Source: Taxawa tesnikishii (nom. ined.)
Taxonomy: Eukaryota; Ascomycota; Dothideomycetes; Dothideales
DNA: 64,000 bases
Reading direction: 5' to 3'
NCBI GenBank assembly: GCA_030247885.1
Contig: JAPDRO010000005.1
Coordinates: forward strand, 1,302,001-1,366,000
The notes beneath the pieces are model-generated. The model was not told the origin of the DNA. It was given only the letters and a program-made list of their open reading frames with translations, and ran no database searches. The position numbers and the translations under genes are program-made. The number at the start of each line of letters is the position of its first letter. The first letter of the stretch is position 1. Positions 1 to 11,143 of this stretch are shown in pieces.

Positions 1-543
1 CACAGCCCATTGCTGGAATACGAGATTGACAGACGGTACCAGGAAGAATGAGATGCGTGGTGCCCATCCAAATTTGCGATCCTCCAACTCCTGGTCAATC
101 GCGTGCCGAAGGAGGAGAACAGCGACCAAAGTCTTTCCAGAGCCGGTGTCAAGAACAGCAATAGTGTTCTGGGCTTTGGCTTTTTCGAAGAGCTCGACTT
201 GGTAGTCGCGGGGATTGGCGATGATCGGCGTGGACTCTTGCTTCTCCAGAAGAGTTCGTATGGACGTCTCTTCATCAGCAATCTCTTTTTCCACCTCATC
301 TCGCTCCTTAATGACATCCTGTTGAGCTGTTTCGAGAATGAAGGCTTTAAATCTGGCATTCTGTGCTTGACGTCTCTCTCTCATAGTCCGTGGGCCCTTG
401 AGCTCAGTTTCGCTGTCACTGTCGTCCATGATGACACGAGGTTGCGTCGGTAAAGACGCGTCCATGATTCTGGATAGCGAGGTATCTGCTTGATCAGTGG
501 AAGCCAGACTGGCGGCTGCGGCAGCATTCGGAGCGTGCGGCAT
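1..543 (-). CDS. DCL1: Dicer-like protein 1, N-terminal part (runs off the window)
   Basis: This is the amino end of a Dicer-like ribonuclease, which cuts double-stranded RNA into small RNAs for RNA silencing. 181 codons run from the ATG at 543 to the window edge without a stop. Residues 1-100 are a low-complexity and charged leader. From about residue 108 the DExH helicase starts: NPRDYQVELFEKAK (Q-motif-like), then Walker A LDTGSGKT at 131-138, then motif Ia FFLVPSVNLVFQQ. The wording of this block is that of fungal DCL1 rather than DCL2. This is from memory of the family, so DCL2 is not fully excluded. The remaining helicase, the dsRNA-binding and the RNase III domains lie outside the window. 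It is divergent from TAP42. Confidence 0.8.
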   Translation of the reverse strand, partial: MPHAPNAAAAASLASTDQADTSLSRIMDASLPTQPRVIMDDSDSETELKGPRTMRERRQAQNARFKAFILETAQQDVIKERDEVEKEIADEETSIRTLLEKQESTPIIANPRDYQVELFEKAKAQNTIAVLDTGSGKTLVAVLLLRHAIDQELEDRKFGWAPRISFFLVPSVNLVFQQWAV

Positions 544-1009
544 AGTTGATCAGAAGTTGAGCATGAGGAGGAGTAGAAACGCTGTAGCTTTGACTTTGAG
601 ATGACAACAGAAGGTGTGGTTGAACGGCTTTAAGAAGAGAAGAAAGGATTGAGGATACTCGCTGGTCTGTTTGCTATCCACCATTTGTTTGCGTGTGAAA
701 CAAGGTGTGACACTGCAGGTGAGCGGTGTGGTATGACGCATCATGCCAAAAAAATGCTGCAGGCCTTTTTGTTGGCCGTTTCAGCAAAAACTCATTTCGA
801 CATGAGGAGAGCGGCTGTTATGTGCACATGATGAGAGTTCTGATAGATTGTTAATAAAGAGGAAGACGCGACTGTACGCGAAGGCTCGGTCTTGGCAGTG
901 ACGTCGCGCGAAACAGCACTCCTTTCCAAAAACGGAATGAGGGGAAGCTCCATTCTGCTTCTCCAACAAACACACATTTACCGCTGCATAAACAAACATC
1001 CACCGAACA
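544..1009. promoter_or_regulatory. Shared divergent intergenic region, DCL1/TAP42
   Basis: These 466 bases separate two divergently transcribed genes and must hold both promoters and 5' leaders. The small ORFs here have no recognisable family. No defined motif is assigned. Confidence 0.5.
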
Positions 1010-2122
1010 ATGGTTGAAGGTGAACCGCAGAGCCTGCGTGCTGTCTTTTCCACCGCCGAGTCCAAGCGCAAGGAAGTGGAAAACTCATGGGATACCAATA
1101 CCGCCACTTACCAGGAAAATTTACTTGCCGCCATCACCTCATACGAGCAATGCCTGCAGATAGCTGACAGGATATCCTTGTTCAGTCCAAATGAGTCGCT
1201 GGAGGATATAGGATCAGGGGATATACAGTATGCCGTCTGGAAGAGCCTGTAGGAGCGGTACTAACCCGCCCAGGTACCTATCAATCAGCTACCGCATAGC
1301 GGAACTCATCTCACGACAGAACTCTGGTGACCGCAAAGCGACCCTCAAGCGCGCCCAAGCGAGTTACGAGAGCTTCCTCCGACGTCTTGATTCATATGAC
1401 ATACTCTCAGCAAGCGATGCGAGACTCCTTGAGCGATACCGGGATGCGCCCAATACTTTCTCTACAACATCTACCACAGACGCCGCCGCACGACGGGAGA
1501 CCAAGATAAAGCGTTTTAGAGAAGAGAAGGAACTCAAGCAAAAGCTAGAGTACCTGCAAAAGAACCCCTGGCCGTACAGAATGACGAGTCAATTTATCGC
1601 AACCTACAATTAACACAAATCGCCTACTTTACACACCAAGCATTCCAGTCACTCGAATCGATCGCGCAGGAACTTCATATCTTGTCTTTAGCGCCACCAC
1701 TCCCTCCACCCGGCCAGGAGCGCTCCCCAGATGCGCGAGAACGCAACAACCGAGGCGATGGGTACTCCGAGCGGCTCGATGCGCCGCGTTCGCATCTTTC
1801 CGCCGGCATGACAGGACCCATATTGAGCAGCGACGGCAAGCCTCTTCGACCTTTTACTCTGCTGGATACCAGGCAACGGCTGCAACAAGGAGTATTTAGG
1901 CCAGATCACAGTCTGCCTACAATGACAATCGACGAGTATTTAGAAGAAGAACGGCGCAGGGGTGGTATAATTGATGGCGGTGGTCCTCAGTCTGGCATGA
2001 AGCCTGAACCGAATGAAGACGATATGGACAAGGCGGATGAAGAAACGATGAAGGCGAGAGCGTGGGACGAGTTTCAGGAAGATAACCCGAAGGGTTCTGG
2101 GAACACCCTGAATAGAGGATAG
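1010..2122 (+). CDS. TAP42: TAP42-like PP2A-associated protein
   Basis: TAP42 (alpha4/IGBP1 in animals) binds catalytic subunits of PP2A-type phosphatases and acts in TOR signalling. Exon 1 is 1010-1227 and intron 1228-1273 has GTATGC, TACTAAC and CAG. Exon 2 runs to 2122. The TPR-like helical part includes SYEQCLQIADRI and TKIKRFREEKELKQKLEYL. The carboxy end WDEFQEDNPKGSGNTLNRG is the family signature. The reading frame breaks once at a run of four C (1565-1568). Adding one base there gives 355 residues, the usual family length, with no other stop. A 31-nt GT..AG stretch across the break is too short to be an intron. I take it as a homopolymer sequencing error rather than a pseudogene. Confidence 0.9.
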
Positions 2123-3399
2123 AGCGGCCACTTTGAGATGACAGCATCTCCATCAAGCCTCTTGCCTCTGTGTTGCTGCTGACGAATGGACGACACGGCA
2201 TTCAGCCTTTCGATGGGAGCAGCCCAAGCTCTCCCGGCTCGCAGCATAAAACGCTTGACTCCGGTGCAGAGAATTCCTGAAGCGGTGTGTAGGCTTAGCA
2301 GATGTCCAAGAGGATTGCGAATATTCCTATCCAGGGAATAGAGAAGGGAATGCTATGGTACGGTTTCTCGTTCCTCAGTAGCGTATTCCGCGCTGTTCGC
2401 ATCGAACTTCTATGCTATCACTTCTCATAGGCATACAGAAGTATCTCGACCTGTCTTCTCTCTTTGAGGGCCACGAACGGTGTGTACCGCAGGACAATAC
2501 CTGCAGAGAAGACCAATCGCGGTTGTCTGCCGTCGCGTCAAGGAGATAGCCCAGCCATGGGCCACATATCTTAGATAATGCCATTTTGGAAAGCTATCAC
2601 GTTCGGCCATAGGCGGCTGAGAACTGGGCATCCCGTTCGCTCTGCCATACATAAGCAGTCGACCGACGAGTTAGTACTACAATCGGTGACGGTGTAGGAA
2701 TCCTCGTTGCTGAACGTTTTGTTTTGGTAGCTTTTCCCTTGCTCATCGAATTGGTGCAATTAATCTGGGATGTGGAGTTCAGTGGTCTGGCAGCATTGGC
2801 TCTAAATCCCAAGATATGGGACACGATCTGGTCCCAATCGCTCGCGAGTCCGCACCATGAGCTGATGCTTGCATGCTTACCGGTCACTTTTGGTTTTGGT
2901 CCTTCTCGGAGACCCTCGGAACGAATTGCCTCTGCGGGACTTGCAATGAAGACTTGTGCTTTCAGTGACCAAGAGGGACTATGGTGTCGAGAACTGTGAT
3001 CTCTAAGCAGATGTCGACAAAGTCGCACACTCAGAAGCTTATGATCGGAATATAGACATCCAAGCTCAACAATGCTCCACCGCGAGTAGCTGGCGCATCA
3101 AACCAACCAAAAAATATCCTTTCATCATGGCTGGCGTTTAGGACGTTCTCGTTGTTGAAGCCGTGTGCCGTTGGAGTCATTACGGGATTCTCCGCTCACT
3201 CGGCTTTTGTGTTTGGGATAGGCTTAAAGATGAAGTTTTGGCCAAGACGAACAAACATAGGAATTGATGCGTAGGTGGCGTTCTGAAGCGTTAAGCTTAT
3301 TGTTGTGCTAGTTTGTAGTTTTGGGAATAGATATATGCCAGTTGCAAGCGTTGGATGCTAGAAGGCAGGGAAGAAGATTCTGAGCTGTAATATCAGTCG
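2123..3399. other. Intergenic, no gene recognised
   Basis: Six-frame reading shows only short ORFs, the longest 143 codons on the minus strand at 2597-3028, with no motif or splice pattern I recognise. I see nothing else in it. Confidence 0.4.
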
Positions 3400-3960
3400 A
3401 GGTGGTTTCTATGGCATTGATTAGATGTCTTAAATCAGAGGATTTGAGAATTCCTTTCGAACCATACTGATCTGTCACTGAAGATCCAAACGATGTCCAG
3501 CGAGTGGGAACCCCAATTCCCGGTGTGTTATCCACTTGACCTGACAATCCGCGTCAAACGCGTAAATGCTAAACTGGCTACCGACATCCGGATTGTGAAC
3601 CAGGTCGACGTCGACGTAAAGAGTCGGCCTTGATGGCGATCCATCTGTTTAGAGAACGAACCTGTGACTTCGCATGTCCAAGTCTGAAGTTAGGTTTGGC
3701 ATCGCTGGACGATGCTCGTTGCAGATCTCCATCTCTCCACCTAGACCCTCTGACTCGGTTGATACATTCCACCATTCTCACGAAGTGCATTGAAGAACGT
3801 GTCCCACGTCTGTCCAGCAGAGGCCCCTGACCGGAGGCATTATAACGTACGTAGTTGTTGAAACACCGCGCCTGATCGTCGGCGCATGCTGGAACAGAAG
3901 AGCTGGCAACTCCAACGCGTATGCATGCTCGCCGGCAAGGTCTCTCGGCGGTATGGGATA
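3400..3960 (-). pseudogene. Probable relic of a small secreted Cys-containing protein gene
   Basis: Several minus-strand pieces read like one protein but lie in different frames. In order they include ACADDQARCFNNYVRYNASG, GQTWDTFFNALRENGGMYQ and TLYVDVDLVHNPDVGSQF. The amino-acid choice (paired Cys, Gly/Asn/Trp) is that of a fungal extracellular protein, but I cannot name the family and see no clear signal peptide. About three breaks separate the pieces. One could be an unrecognised intron, and some could be the same base-run errors seen elsewhere in the window. Boundaries are approximate. Confidence 0.3.
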
Positions 3961-4182
3961 ATCGTCATCACTCCCGTGAGTGCGCCATGTAGGGTAGATC
4001 TTCAGCTTCCCGGAGCAGGCAGGCAGACACATGAAAGAGCAGAGTTGTCCGGCCATGGATTGAGAGCATCCAGCATCAGCATCCAGCCTTTCGAGTTCAC
4101 AGCCCTAGCTCAGCACTATTCCCGCTCTCCTTTTCATCTTTTGCTCTACATCTGCAAACAACCTCAAACAACCTCAATTGAT

Positions 4183-4655
4183 ATGCTCGCCAAGAACATC
4201 ATCCTTGCTGCCCGTCCTGGCCCTTGGTGTCGCCGCCCGCTCAATCCCTAACGCAGACTCCACCATTTCCTTGAGCAGTCTTCTTTCTCCAGTCACTGGC
4301 AGCGACAATTCCGGTAAGCCCCTGCCGTTTACCATGAGCCATGATTGGAGACCATGAAACACGTGCTGATTGTGCAAATAGTCTCGTCCGACCCAAGCGC
4401 CAGCCGTGACGGCAACCCAAGCGCAACCGGCAACGGCGATGGCAACACTGGTAACAGCGGTAGCCTCGGCAGCAGCAACACCGCCACTGACAACAGCGGT
4501 GAGATCGGCTCCGGCAATGAGGCTGGTAATGAAGACAGCGTCAGCCTTGGTGAGTATCCCCAGTCATGAAGATGATGAGTTGAGTGGATGAACTGATACT
4601 GAATCAGTCTGAAGTCGTCCCCGTTATTGTCGACCCCACCATCAGCCTGAGGTGA
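4183..4655 (+). CDS. Small secreted Gly/Asn/Ser/Thr-rich protein
   Basis: The start MLAKNIILAA followed by LALGVAARS is a good signal peptide. The mature part is low-complexity and rich in Gly, Asn, Ser, Thr and Asp, for example DGNPSATGNGDGNTGNSG. Three exons are supported: 4183-4313, 4382-4549 and 4615-4655, with GTAAGC..TAG and GTGAGT..AAG introns. The last exon encodes VVPVIVDPTISLR and a TGA. One surplus base in the C run at 4211-4213 breaks the signal peptide. Without it the coding length is 339 bases, or 112 residues. There are no Cys in the mature part, so this is unlike a typical disulfide-rich effector. A wall-associated or secreted role is inference only. Confidence 0.6.
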
Positions 4656-4981
4656 TCTGGTTGAAGCTCGATTGCATGTTATGGATGAGGATTAATAAGG
4701 CTTGACGGGATACATGGATGGCGTTTCGGTTGTGGATCATGAACGAGTTGGGTTTCTGCTGCAAAGACAGCATGGCGCACCATGCGAAACTTGAGTCCCG
4801 TATCTCATTTTATTGCCAGCTGGCTCGAAATCGGATATTGCTCCGCCGTTTTCCTTCTCCTATCTTTGCTCGGCTGTAATGAAACTCCAAGATCGGATTG
4901 GTTAGGAAAACAGCCGGTGGAAGCTTAAGAGCACAAGTCCGTGTCTGGAACAGAGGTTTGGACATCAGTCGACTCCAGCCT
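4656..4981. other. Convergent 3' gap
   Basis: These 326 bases lie between the stops of two convergent genes and presumably hold their 3' UTRs. I see nothing else in it. Confidence 0.4.
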
Positions 4982-7216
4982 TCAATCGACGACCCAGGTT
5001 GGGAATCCATCCATCCAGCCAGCCTCTACTGTTTGGGGGTCATCTGCCACATCTGCTTCATCTGTCGCCGGCAAAGCTATAAGCCCTACGTCGCAGCAGT
5101 ATTGAGCCCGTACAAAGCCGACTCCACCCTCGTCCAAAATAGACACCAGGGCTGCCCGATCTTGGCCCTCGGTGACCTTTGGCTGTATGCATAAGAACGC
5201 CAAGCGATCTTGATGTTGCATGCTTTCAACACGGTCGGTCCTAATGTTGACGGCCCCCACTACCTCGCCGTTCGGCAAGATCAGGAACATGACTTCAGAC
5301 AGTTGAAGGGGATGTCTCGTGATCCGGAGACCCGGAAGGGTCACTTGCAGGCCATCCGGTCGAAGAGTGCTTAGCGGTCCACTTTGCCGCGACACTGTGC
5401 CGTCTTCATTGGTTGACGGAGTGTTCAGAGTCTCTGGAACAATAATGTTGACACCGTAAGGGGGCAGCAGGGTTGCTGGCGCCCATCTGAAGCCGGGAAA
5501 AGGCAGTCGGGGGCCAGAAGCGAACAATATGTTGTCCGGAACGAACGGCAACATCTTGAGGAACAGCACCATGCGTTGTGGTTCGTCTGCAATCAGCAGA
5601 GCCGTCGGGTCTAAATCGAGGAACGTGGCGAAGCAGATAGTCTCGTCCCCCTTTCGACTTGTTGTACGCTCTTTGAATGCCATAAGCATGTCCTGAACCT
5701 GCATACGTTCGATTCTCGTGTTGTCAAGAGATTGAAACCGGAGCATCTTCTGAAGCAGCTTGCGGATCGGTACACCAACCATGTAAGAGCAGTCCAGAAC
5801 TGTTTCGACTTGATCAATGATGAGCTCATCAATATGCGCAGTGCTTTCTGTCAGTTCTACGTCGATCCGTTTGGCCAGAGCTCCTTCTTGCAGTGTCCAC
5901 AAACGTTGTCGCCATCCAGAAAGGAGAAGTTTGACAAGGATTTTGTCTGACTTAGCATGTTGTTGGACGCATTGAAGCTCAGCATCCAGTACCAAAACCT
6001 GCTTAGCTTGTTCGTATGTTTTGCGCATCATCTGGATAGCAGTGGCCCTGAGGCTGTGCAGTTCCGGTTGAACAGGACTACATAGTGTATCGAGCCAAAA
6101 CCAGCCTGACGAACTGCATGGTCCCGACTCATCGGAGGACCTTTCGTGATCGTAGTCAGCCAAAGTTTCAAGCAAATGAGAGATCCTGGCCAGCCAACAT
6201 CTGGGTAGTGTGTTTGTTTGGGTGTTCCCCAATCCATCGGCCCACACATGAGAAACAGCTACGTAAGAATCTCCAAGCTCGTATGGCTTTGTGTCGACAG
6301 TGATTTCGAAGCCATGTTCAGCTGGGCTGGTTGGCGGCACTCTTTGTATTCTAATTAGAGGAATCTTCCTTGTTTCCAGTATATCGCGTATCTCTGCTTG
6401 GTCTGGGCCAGTAAAAGTGCATCTGCACCTAGTAGTTGTGTGTTGAGCTGTAAATGAGTCTGCAGTCTGCGCGGCCCTGCAGATGTATTCGGTACATTCT
6501 TAGTGGTCCCTGGAAGCAGCCGGAGGGCCCAACGAGAGTGCATAGAGCACGCCAGCAGTGCTCAGGTGCTTGACAGCGATCGTAGCTGCGCAAAGGCACC
6601 ATCCGGTACTCACGAGAGACCTACGGAAGAACTCCGACTGAGACGCGTGTGTATCCGCAGGAATGGATAGACCCAATTCCTCCTGTATCATGAAATTCAA
6701 AGCCCAACTTAGCGTTTCTATGAGCAGATTCAGCAGTATTGGGAGTCCGGGCTGAATCTTGGACAGCGATTGTGTCGGATCAGTCATGGCCGTTTTGATA
6801 AAAACCATCATGTCTCTTGCTGACTTCAGTCTTAGAAACGATGCAGACGCATGTAACCTTCTCATGTTGCGTTCGGATTTCAGGGTGTCGTCAACCCAAA
6901 CCCTCAAGAGCGTAGGGAGTTTCGCGGTGGTGATGACACGGCCCTTTTCAGGGTCCTCTCTCGTGAACAACGCTGTATCAACAGTGATGCCAGTGACCGC
7001 TTCGAGCAGCCCGAAGAACATCCATGACTGCAAAAACCCCTCGAGCTGATGAATATGATCACCGGAAAAGTGCTCTCTTATGAAGTCGGCTACATCCCAT
7101 ACGCGCGGGAGACAGCGCGGGTCACGGTTCCATAGGGCCTTCCCGTCGAAACCAGGATACTCGCGGTACGTAACGACTAGGAGAGGTAGGCTGTTCTCCA
7201 ATGGCAGATGCTCCAT
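4982..7216 (-). CDS. HET-domain protein with one internal in-frame stop
   Basis: HET domains trigger cell death in fungal self/non-self recognition. The frame from ATG 7216 is open for 238 codons, meets a single TAA at 6500-6502, then stays open in the same frame to 4982 (745 codons in all). The HET motifs lie after the stop: YVAVSHVWADGLGN, FWLDTLCSP, AIQMMRKTYEQAKQVLVLDA and RLWTLQEGALA. The part before the stop (MEHLPLENSLPLLVV onward) is the long leader common in one HET subgroup. A conserved His/Cys stretch directly flanks the stop: DH, then ECTEYIC, then H..TRCRC. This argues that the stop lies in real coding sequence. A 57-nt GTTGGG..CTGCAG intron would remove the stop but also part of that motif. 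It is therefore a nonsense allele, a read-through case, or less likely an intron. Confidence 0.75.
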
Positions 7217-7761
7217 TATGAAGATTTCTGGCCGCGTTTGATGCTGTCTAGCAGCTGTCGTCTTGTCCTAAAGTGTGGCCAAGCCGGAAGCGGGTGCTTG
7301 ACGCGACAACACGCGAGCAAAGATTGGGCGCGCTTCTCGAAAACAAAGAGCAATAATTGATAGGCCAGTGTAAGCGGTCCCTTGACGGCACCTACAGCAG
7401 AAGTGGGACGGAAAGATGTTCCTTGGCCGTGCGATAACAGTGAAGATCCCCCGCCTGCATGCCGAGAAGCCGTGCAAGCATCGGGGAGGCACAACCTACG
7501 GTGTACCTTCCTCTTCCGGAAGCTCGAATGCCGTGCCGGAAACAATTTCTTCAATCTATACCTTATGAACCAAACAGCTGCAGGCATCGAGCTGACCATG
7601 CTTGGCTTATCATTTAAGACTACCGGGCAGGCTCTGCCTATCTGTGAAATAATTCATACAGTATGAGTACATAAAAGATAGCTTTTCAGCGGTGTTGGAG
7701 GACGTCTTCCAATCCCGTACTCCTTTGCATCCTTCATTTGCACCAACAATTGCTCTCCAAG
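7217..7761. promoter_or_regulatory. Divergent intergenic region, HET gene / isochorismatase
   Basis: These 545 bases lie between divergent starts. ORFs of up to 127 codons overlap here on both strands but none resembles a known protein. It must carry both promoters. Confidence 0.4.
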
Positions 7762-8811
7762 ATGCGTTCCTCCACCATCCTCCAAGCCCTCGTCGCGCTC
7801 AGCGGCGCCGCCACATGCACGCCAACACCCCAACTCTACGACACCTCCAACAGCATAACTACCCTGACCGGTACGCTCAACACCAGCAATGCCACCGTCT
7901 TCGGCAATTACTACAACTACTGGACATTGCGCTCCAACAAGACCGTCTACGATCTCACGCGCTCCGACCGCATGCCCACCACCTCCCCGAAGCTCATCCC
8001 CTTCTCCGGCTCGCGCAAGCATGCCCTCATCGAACCCTCCCGGTCGGCCCTTGTGATCATCGACATGCAGAACTTTTTCCTGCACCCACAACTCTCACCC
8101 CACGCCACGGGTGGTCGCAAGGCCGTGCAGCCGACGCTCGATATGATCAACGGGTTTCGCGCGAACGGGATGAAGGTGTTATGGACCAACTGGGGCCTTA
8201 ATGACTTTGACTTGGCAATCATTCCGCCAAGTTTCCTGGAGGGGTTTTCGGATGATGACACGCCGAAGACGACATTTGGAAGCGATATGGGTACAATTGT
8301 AGAGAACGGGACGGCCATCGAGGTAGGTAGGAAGCTGATGCGAGGAAGCTGGAATGCAAGGCCTTGGGGCCTTTTGGGCGATGCGATGGATGTGGGACTC
8401 GCCAATGGGACGGATTTGTACTTCAACAAGAGTGAGTTTTGTTGCGTGCCTGTTATACCTGCGCTGATTAACGTGTAAAGACCGTCTTTCCGGACTGTGG
8501 GGAGCGCAGACACCCCTTGGTCTTTGGTTGCAGGAAAACGAGATAACCACACTCTTCTTCGGCGGTGTTAATGCGGACCAATGCGTTTGGGGAACGTTCC
8601 TCGATGCGTACTACAAGGGCTTCGATGTCGTATACGTGGATGATATTTCGGCAACAGTAAGCCCGTATTACGCTACGCAGATGGTAAGATGCTCTTTTGT
8701 CGTGCCACACGCCAATGCTGAAGATGATTACAGGTGAGATACAATGCGGACCTTGACGGTTTTATCGGAAACTCGACGGATATCCTGGCTGCGCTCAAGG
8801 CCCAGAGCTAG
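7762..8811 (+). CDS. Secreted isochorismatase-like cysteine hydrolase
   Basis: Isochorismatase-family hydrolase of 316 residues with exons 7762-8431, 8481-8683 and 8734-8811 and clean GTGAGT/GTAAGA..AG introns. An upstream in-frame ATG at 7738 would add eight residues. I chose 7762 because MRSSTILQALVALSGAATC is then a signal peptide. The fold signature is ALVIIDMQNFFLHPQ, with the catalytic Asp at about residue 101. The nucleophile Cys sits in FFGGVNADQCVWGT, followed by DDISATVSPYYATQMV. The family cleaves isochorismate or related amides and vinyl ethers. Secreted members in some plant pathogens act on the salicylate pathway, but the substrate here is unknown. Several N-glycosylation sites (NTSNAT, NKTV, NGT) fit secretion. 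It converges on the SDR gene, 95 bases away. Confidence 0.85.
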
Positions 8812-8906
8812 CATTTGAGCGATTCGTGAGGCATGCCAGATAGAGGTATTGCAATTATAGATGGCTGAAGTCCAGGTATCACATTGTCTTTCATCATCGT
8901 CTCCGG

Positions 8907-10223
8907 TCATGTAACTTTGCGGCTCCTTCGGGACCCAGACTGCTTCTGAGCTTCTTGCTTAGGCTTCGCCTGTGCCTTCTCTTCGGCCTCCTTCTTCGCC
9001 TTCGCCCTTGTCTGCGCGCCTCGCTTCTCCGCCTCTTGTACCATCTTTTCACTGTACTCCCAGAGAGCCTTCTGGACTGCTTCGTCTCTGATCTCTGGCC
9101 TCGCGATCTTCGCTTCCCTACACTCTCGAATCAACCATCCACCCTCGCCCTTGCCGTAGGTTGCTTCCATGGCTGCATAAAGGAAGCTCTGTGCGCCCTG
9201 CTCCGGAGACTTGAGTACCAACCACCAGAACGGATACATGATTAAGTAAAAGAAGAGTCCATAGAGTGAGCCCCAAGAAAGATAGCGTCGCATGCCTGGA
9301 GTCCGAGTGAAGCCCGGGTCGACAAGAATCACATGAGCATTCGGTGGGAATTTGTCCGGCCGCTGATATGAAGAGAGATGCTTCTGAAAAGCGTGAGCAA
9401 AAGTTGCAAGAGCCAGTTTGGAGGTAGCGTATGCTGCAGAGGGCACAAAGTTCGAAGTCGGCTGCGGAGCTGCAGTGGTAGATTGGGCCTTCTTCGACTT
9501 GGGATCCTTGCCTTCCTTGGACAACTCCTGAGCTTGCACTGGCAGTTCACCACCTAAATAGGAAATGCAACTTCCAAATAGTACTCGGACATCTCGGTCG
9601 GGCGGCTGGGCGCGGATCGCCGGGCTGAGAATACTCAGGAGGTGGAAGTTCGCCAGATAGTTCAGAGCCCAGTTTACTTCAACGCCATCTTCTGTAGTCT
9701 GTATTTCCCCCTCTTGGTGTCAGAGTATTTGCGCAAAGGATGATCATATCCAGTCGTCTGGGCGGCGCATTGTCTATCCATTTCGTTGCGAATGTCCGAA
9801 TTGAGTGTAAAGAGGACAGGTCAACTTGCTCGGCAGTAATGAGCTCGTTGCTTGTACTGGCCCGGAGCTCTTCAACGTACTCCACTAGGAACGGATCACT
9901 AAGAGGGTGTTGTGTAAGGAGGACTAGTTGCGCTCCTCGGATTGAAAGTTCTCGAGCAAGTTCGCTTCCAATTCCTGATGTACCTCCCTACCACGGATCA
10001 GCACCAGTCCAGGAGGTCTCGAGCAATAACATACTGTAATCATCACCACCTTGCCATGCATATTTCTTTCAGAGAGGTTGGAAGCGCCTTGGAAGTAGCG
10101 CTTGAGGATGTACAACAGAACGAGCCATGGTAGATACCACTTGACCGCATACACCAGAGTCGCAGAACCAGGCACTGTGTGCAGGCCCTCGAAAGCCGCC
10201 CACCGGGCAGCGTGGATTGGCAT
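8907..10223 (-). CDS. Membrane-anchored short-chain dehydrogenase (Env9/WW-oxidoreductase-like)
   Basis: NAD(P)-dependent SDR. Exon 1 is 10223-10035 and exon 2 is 9987-8907. The intron splits the cofactor loop, giving ITGGTSGIGSELARELS after splicing. Catalytic features are the CANT segment, LFGSCISYLG (Ser) and YATSK (Tyr-x3-Lys). A hydrophobic stretch WYLPWLVLLYILKRYF near the start and LYGLFFYLIMYPFWWLVL near residue 310 suggest membrane or lipid-droplet attachment. The tail is rich in Lys, Glu, Gln and Ala. One extra base in the five-base run at 9707-9711 breaks the frame between TLTPRG and TTEDGVEVNWALNYLANF. Removing it gives 422 residues. I used the ATG at 10223, and an in-frame ATG at 10271 is an alternative. 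The yeast Env9 comparison is from memory. Confidence 0.85.
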
Positions 10224-10422
10224 GATTGTTGTCCGGCTAAAAGTGATGTGTATTCTCGAGGCGAATAGCAACGGGAGGTGAAATGAAGACGCGTTATCGA
10301 TAAGCTTGTTACTAAATAAGGAAACGTTTCGAAGACTTGCATCATCGATCCTTCCTCTTGGTCCTTCTCTCCATGAAAGAGTTCTTCAGTTGTACTGCCT
10401 CGACGACCGTCTTATAGCGACC
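10224..10422. promoter_or_regulatory. Short bidirectional promoter region
   Basis: About 200 bases lie between the divergent starts of the dehydrogenase and the G-patch gene. No motif is assigned. Confidence 0.4.
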
Positions 10423-11143
10423 ATGGTTGACAGCGACGATGAGAATTACACCGTCCCGCTGGTAGACCAGCGCTACTTCGGCGCAGGTATCAAGCGCAAG
10501 CGTGTACAGTTCGTACCATCCTCTACCGTCGCCGCTACCAACACAGCAAGCTTACCAGCCGCTCTTCCTGCCGTTTCAGCAAGCGATAAGTATTTCTCTG
10601 TAGTTTTCAAGAAACCACAGTTGGAGCCACCATCTACAGCACCGTCTACAACAGCAACGGTCGAATCTCCGGAACCTGTTCCGGTTCAGAATGGATCTAA
10701 GAGTACAGTGTGCGACATCTGCCACCTCCCTGTAAGCTCCGAAAACAAAGCTGTCCCACACGAAGCCAGCTTAGTCCACCAAGTCTGTCTTCCACACGCG
10801 CATCCACCTTCTGCCGTAGATCGGACACGCAAAGGTTTCGATATACTGCAGGCATACGGATGGGATCCTGACAAAAGGCTCGGACTCGGTGCTGCTGGCG
10901 AGGGTATCCTACACCCAATCAAAGCGAAGGAGAAACGGGATAGGATAGGTCTGGGCATGGGTGTCAACGATGAGGAGACAGGATCGAAAGCACGGAAGAA
11001 AAGAGGGAACCCCCAAAGAGGTACCCAAGCTCGACGCAGGAAAGGTTAAGAAACTGGAGGCAGAAAGTAAGAAGAGGGATGAGAAGCTCAGAAATATGTT
11101 CTATGGGAGCTCCGACCTGGACAGGTATTTGGGCGGAGGATGA
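10423..11143 (+). CDS. G-patch domain protein (GPANK1-like)
   Basis: Probable RNA-associated protein. From ATG 10423 (MVDSDDENYTVPLVDQRYFG) it has a variable Pro/Ser/Thr part. A zinc-ribbon-like CDICHLPVSSENK follows, with HEASLVHQVCLPH, and then a G-patch: GFDILQAYGWDPDKRLGLG with GILHPIKAKEKRDRIGLG. The order Cys pair, His pair and G-patch matches the C-terminal half of animal GPANK1, without ankyrin repeats. The carboxy end is a Lys/Glu helix followed by NMFYGSSDLDRYLGGG. One extra A in the run 10999-11002 breaks the frame, and without it the gene is 239 codons plus stop. Intronless. Confidence 0.8.

Noticed and set aside
1541-1576. Possible 31-nt intron in TAP42 bridging the frame break
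   Set aside because: Too short for a spliceosomal intron, and it would delete conserved residues. A missing base in the C run explains it better.
2597-3028. Minus-strand ORF of 143 codons
   Set aside because: No family resemblance and no clear start or intron context.
6443-6520. 57-nt GT..AG intron removing the stop in the HET gene
   Set aside because: Possible, but the donor is weak (GTTGGG) and it would remove part of the conserved His/Cys stretch. Kept as an alternative only.
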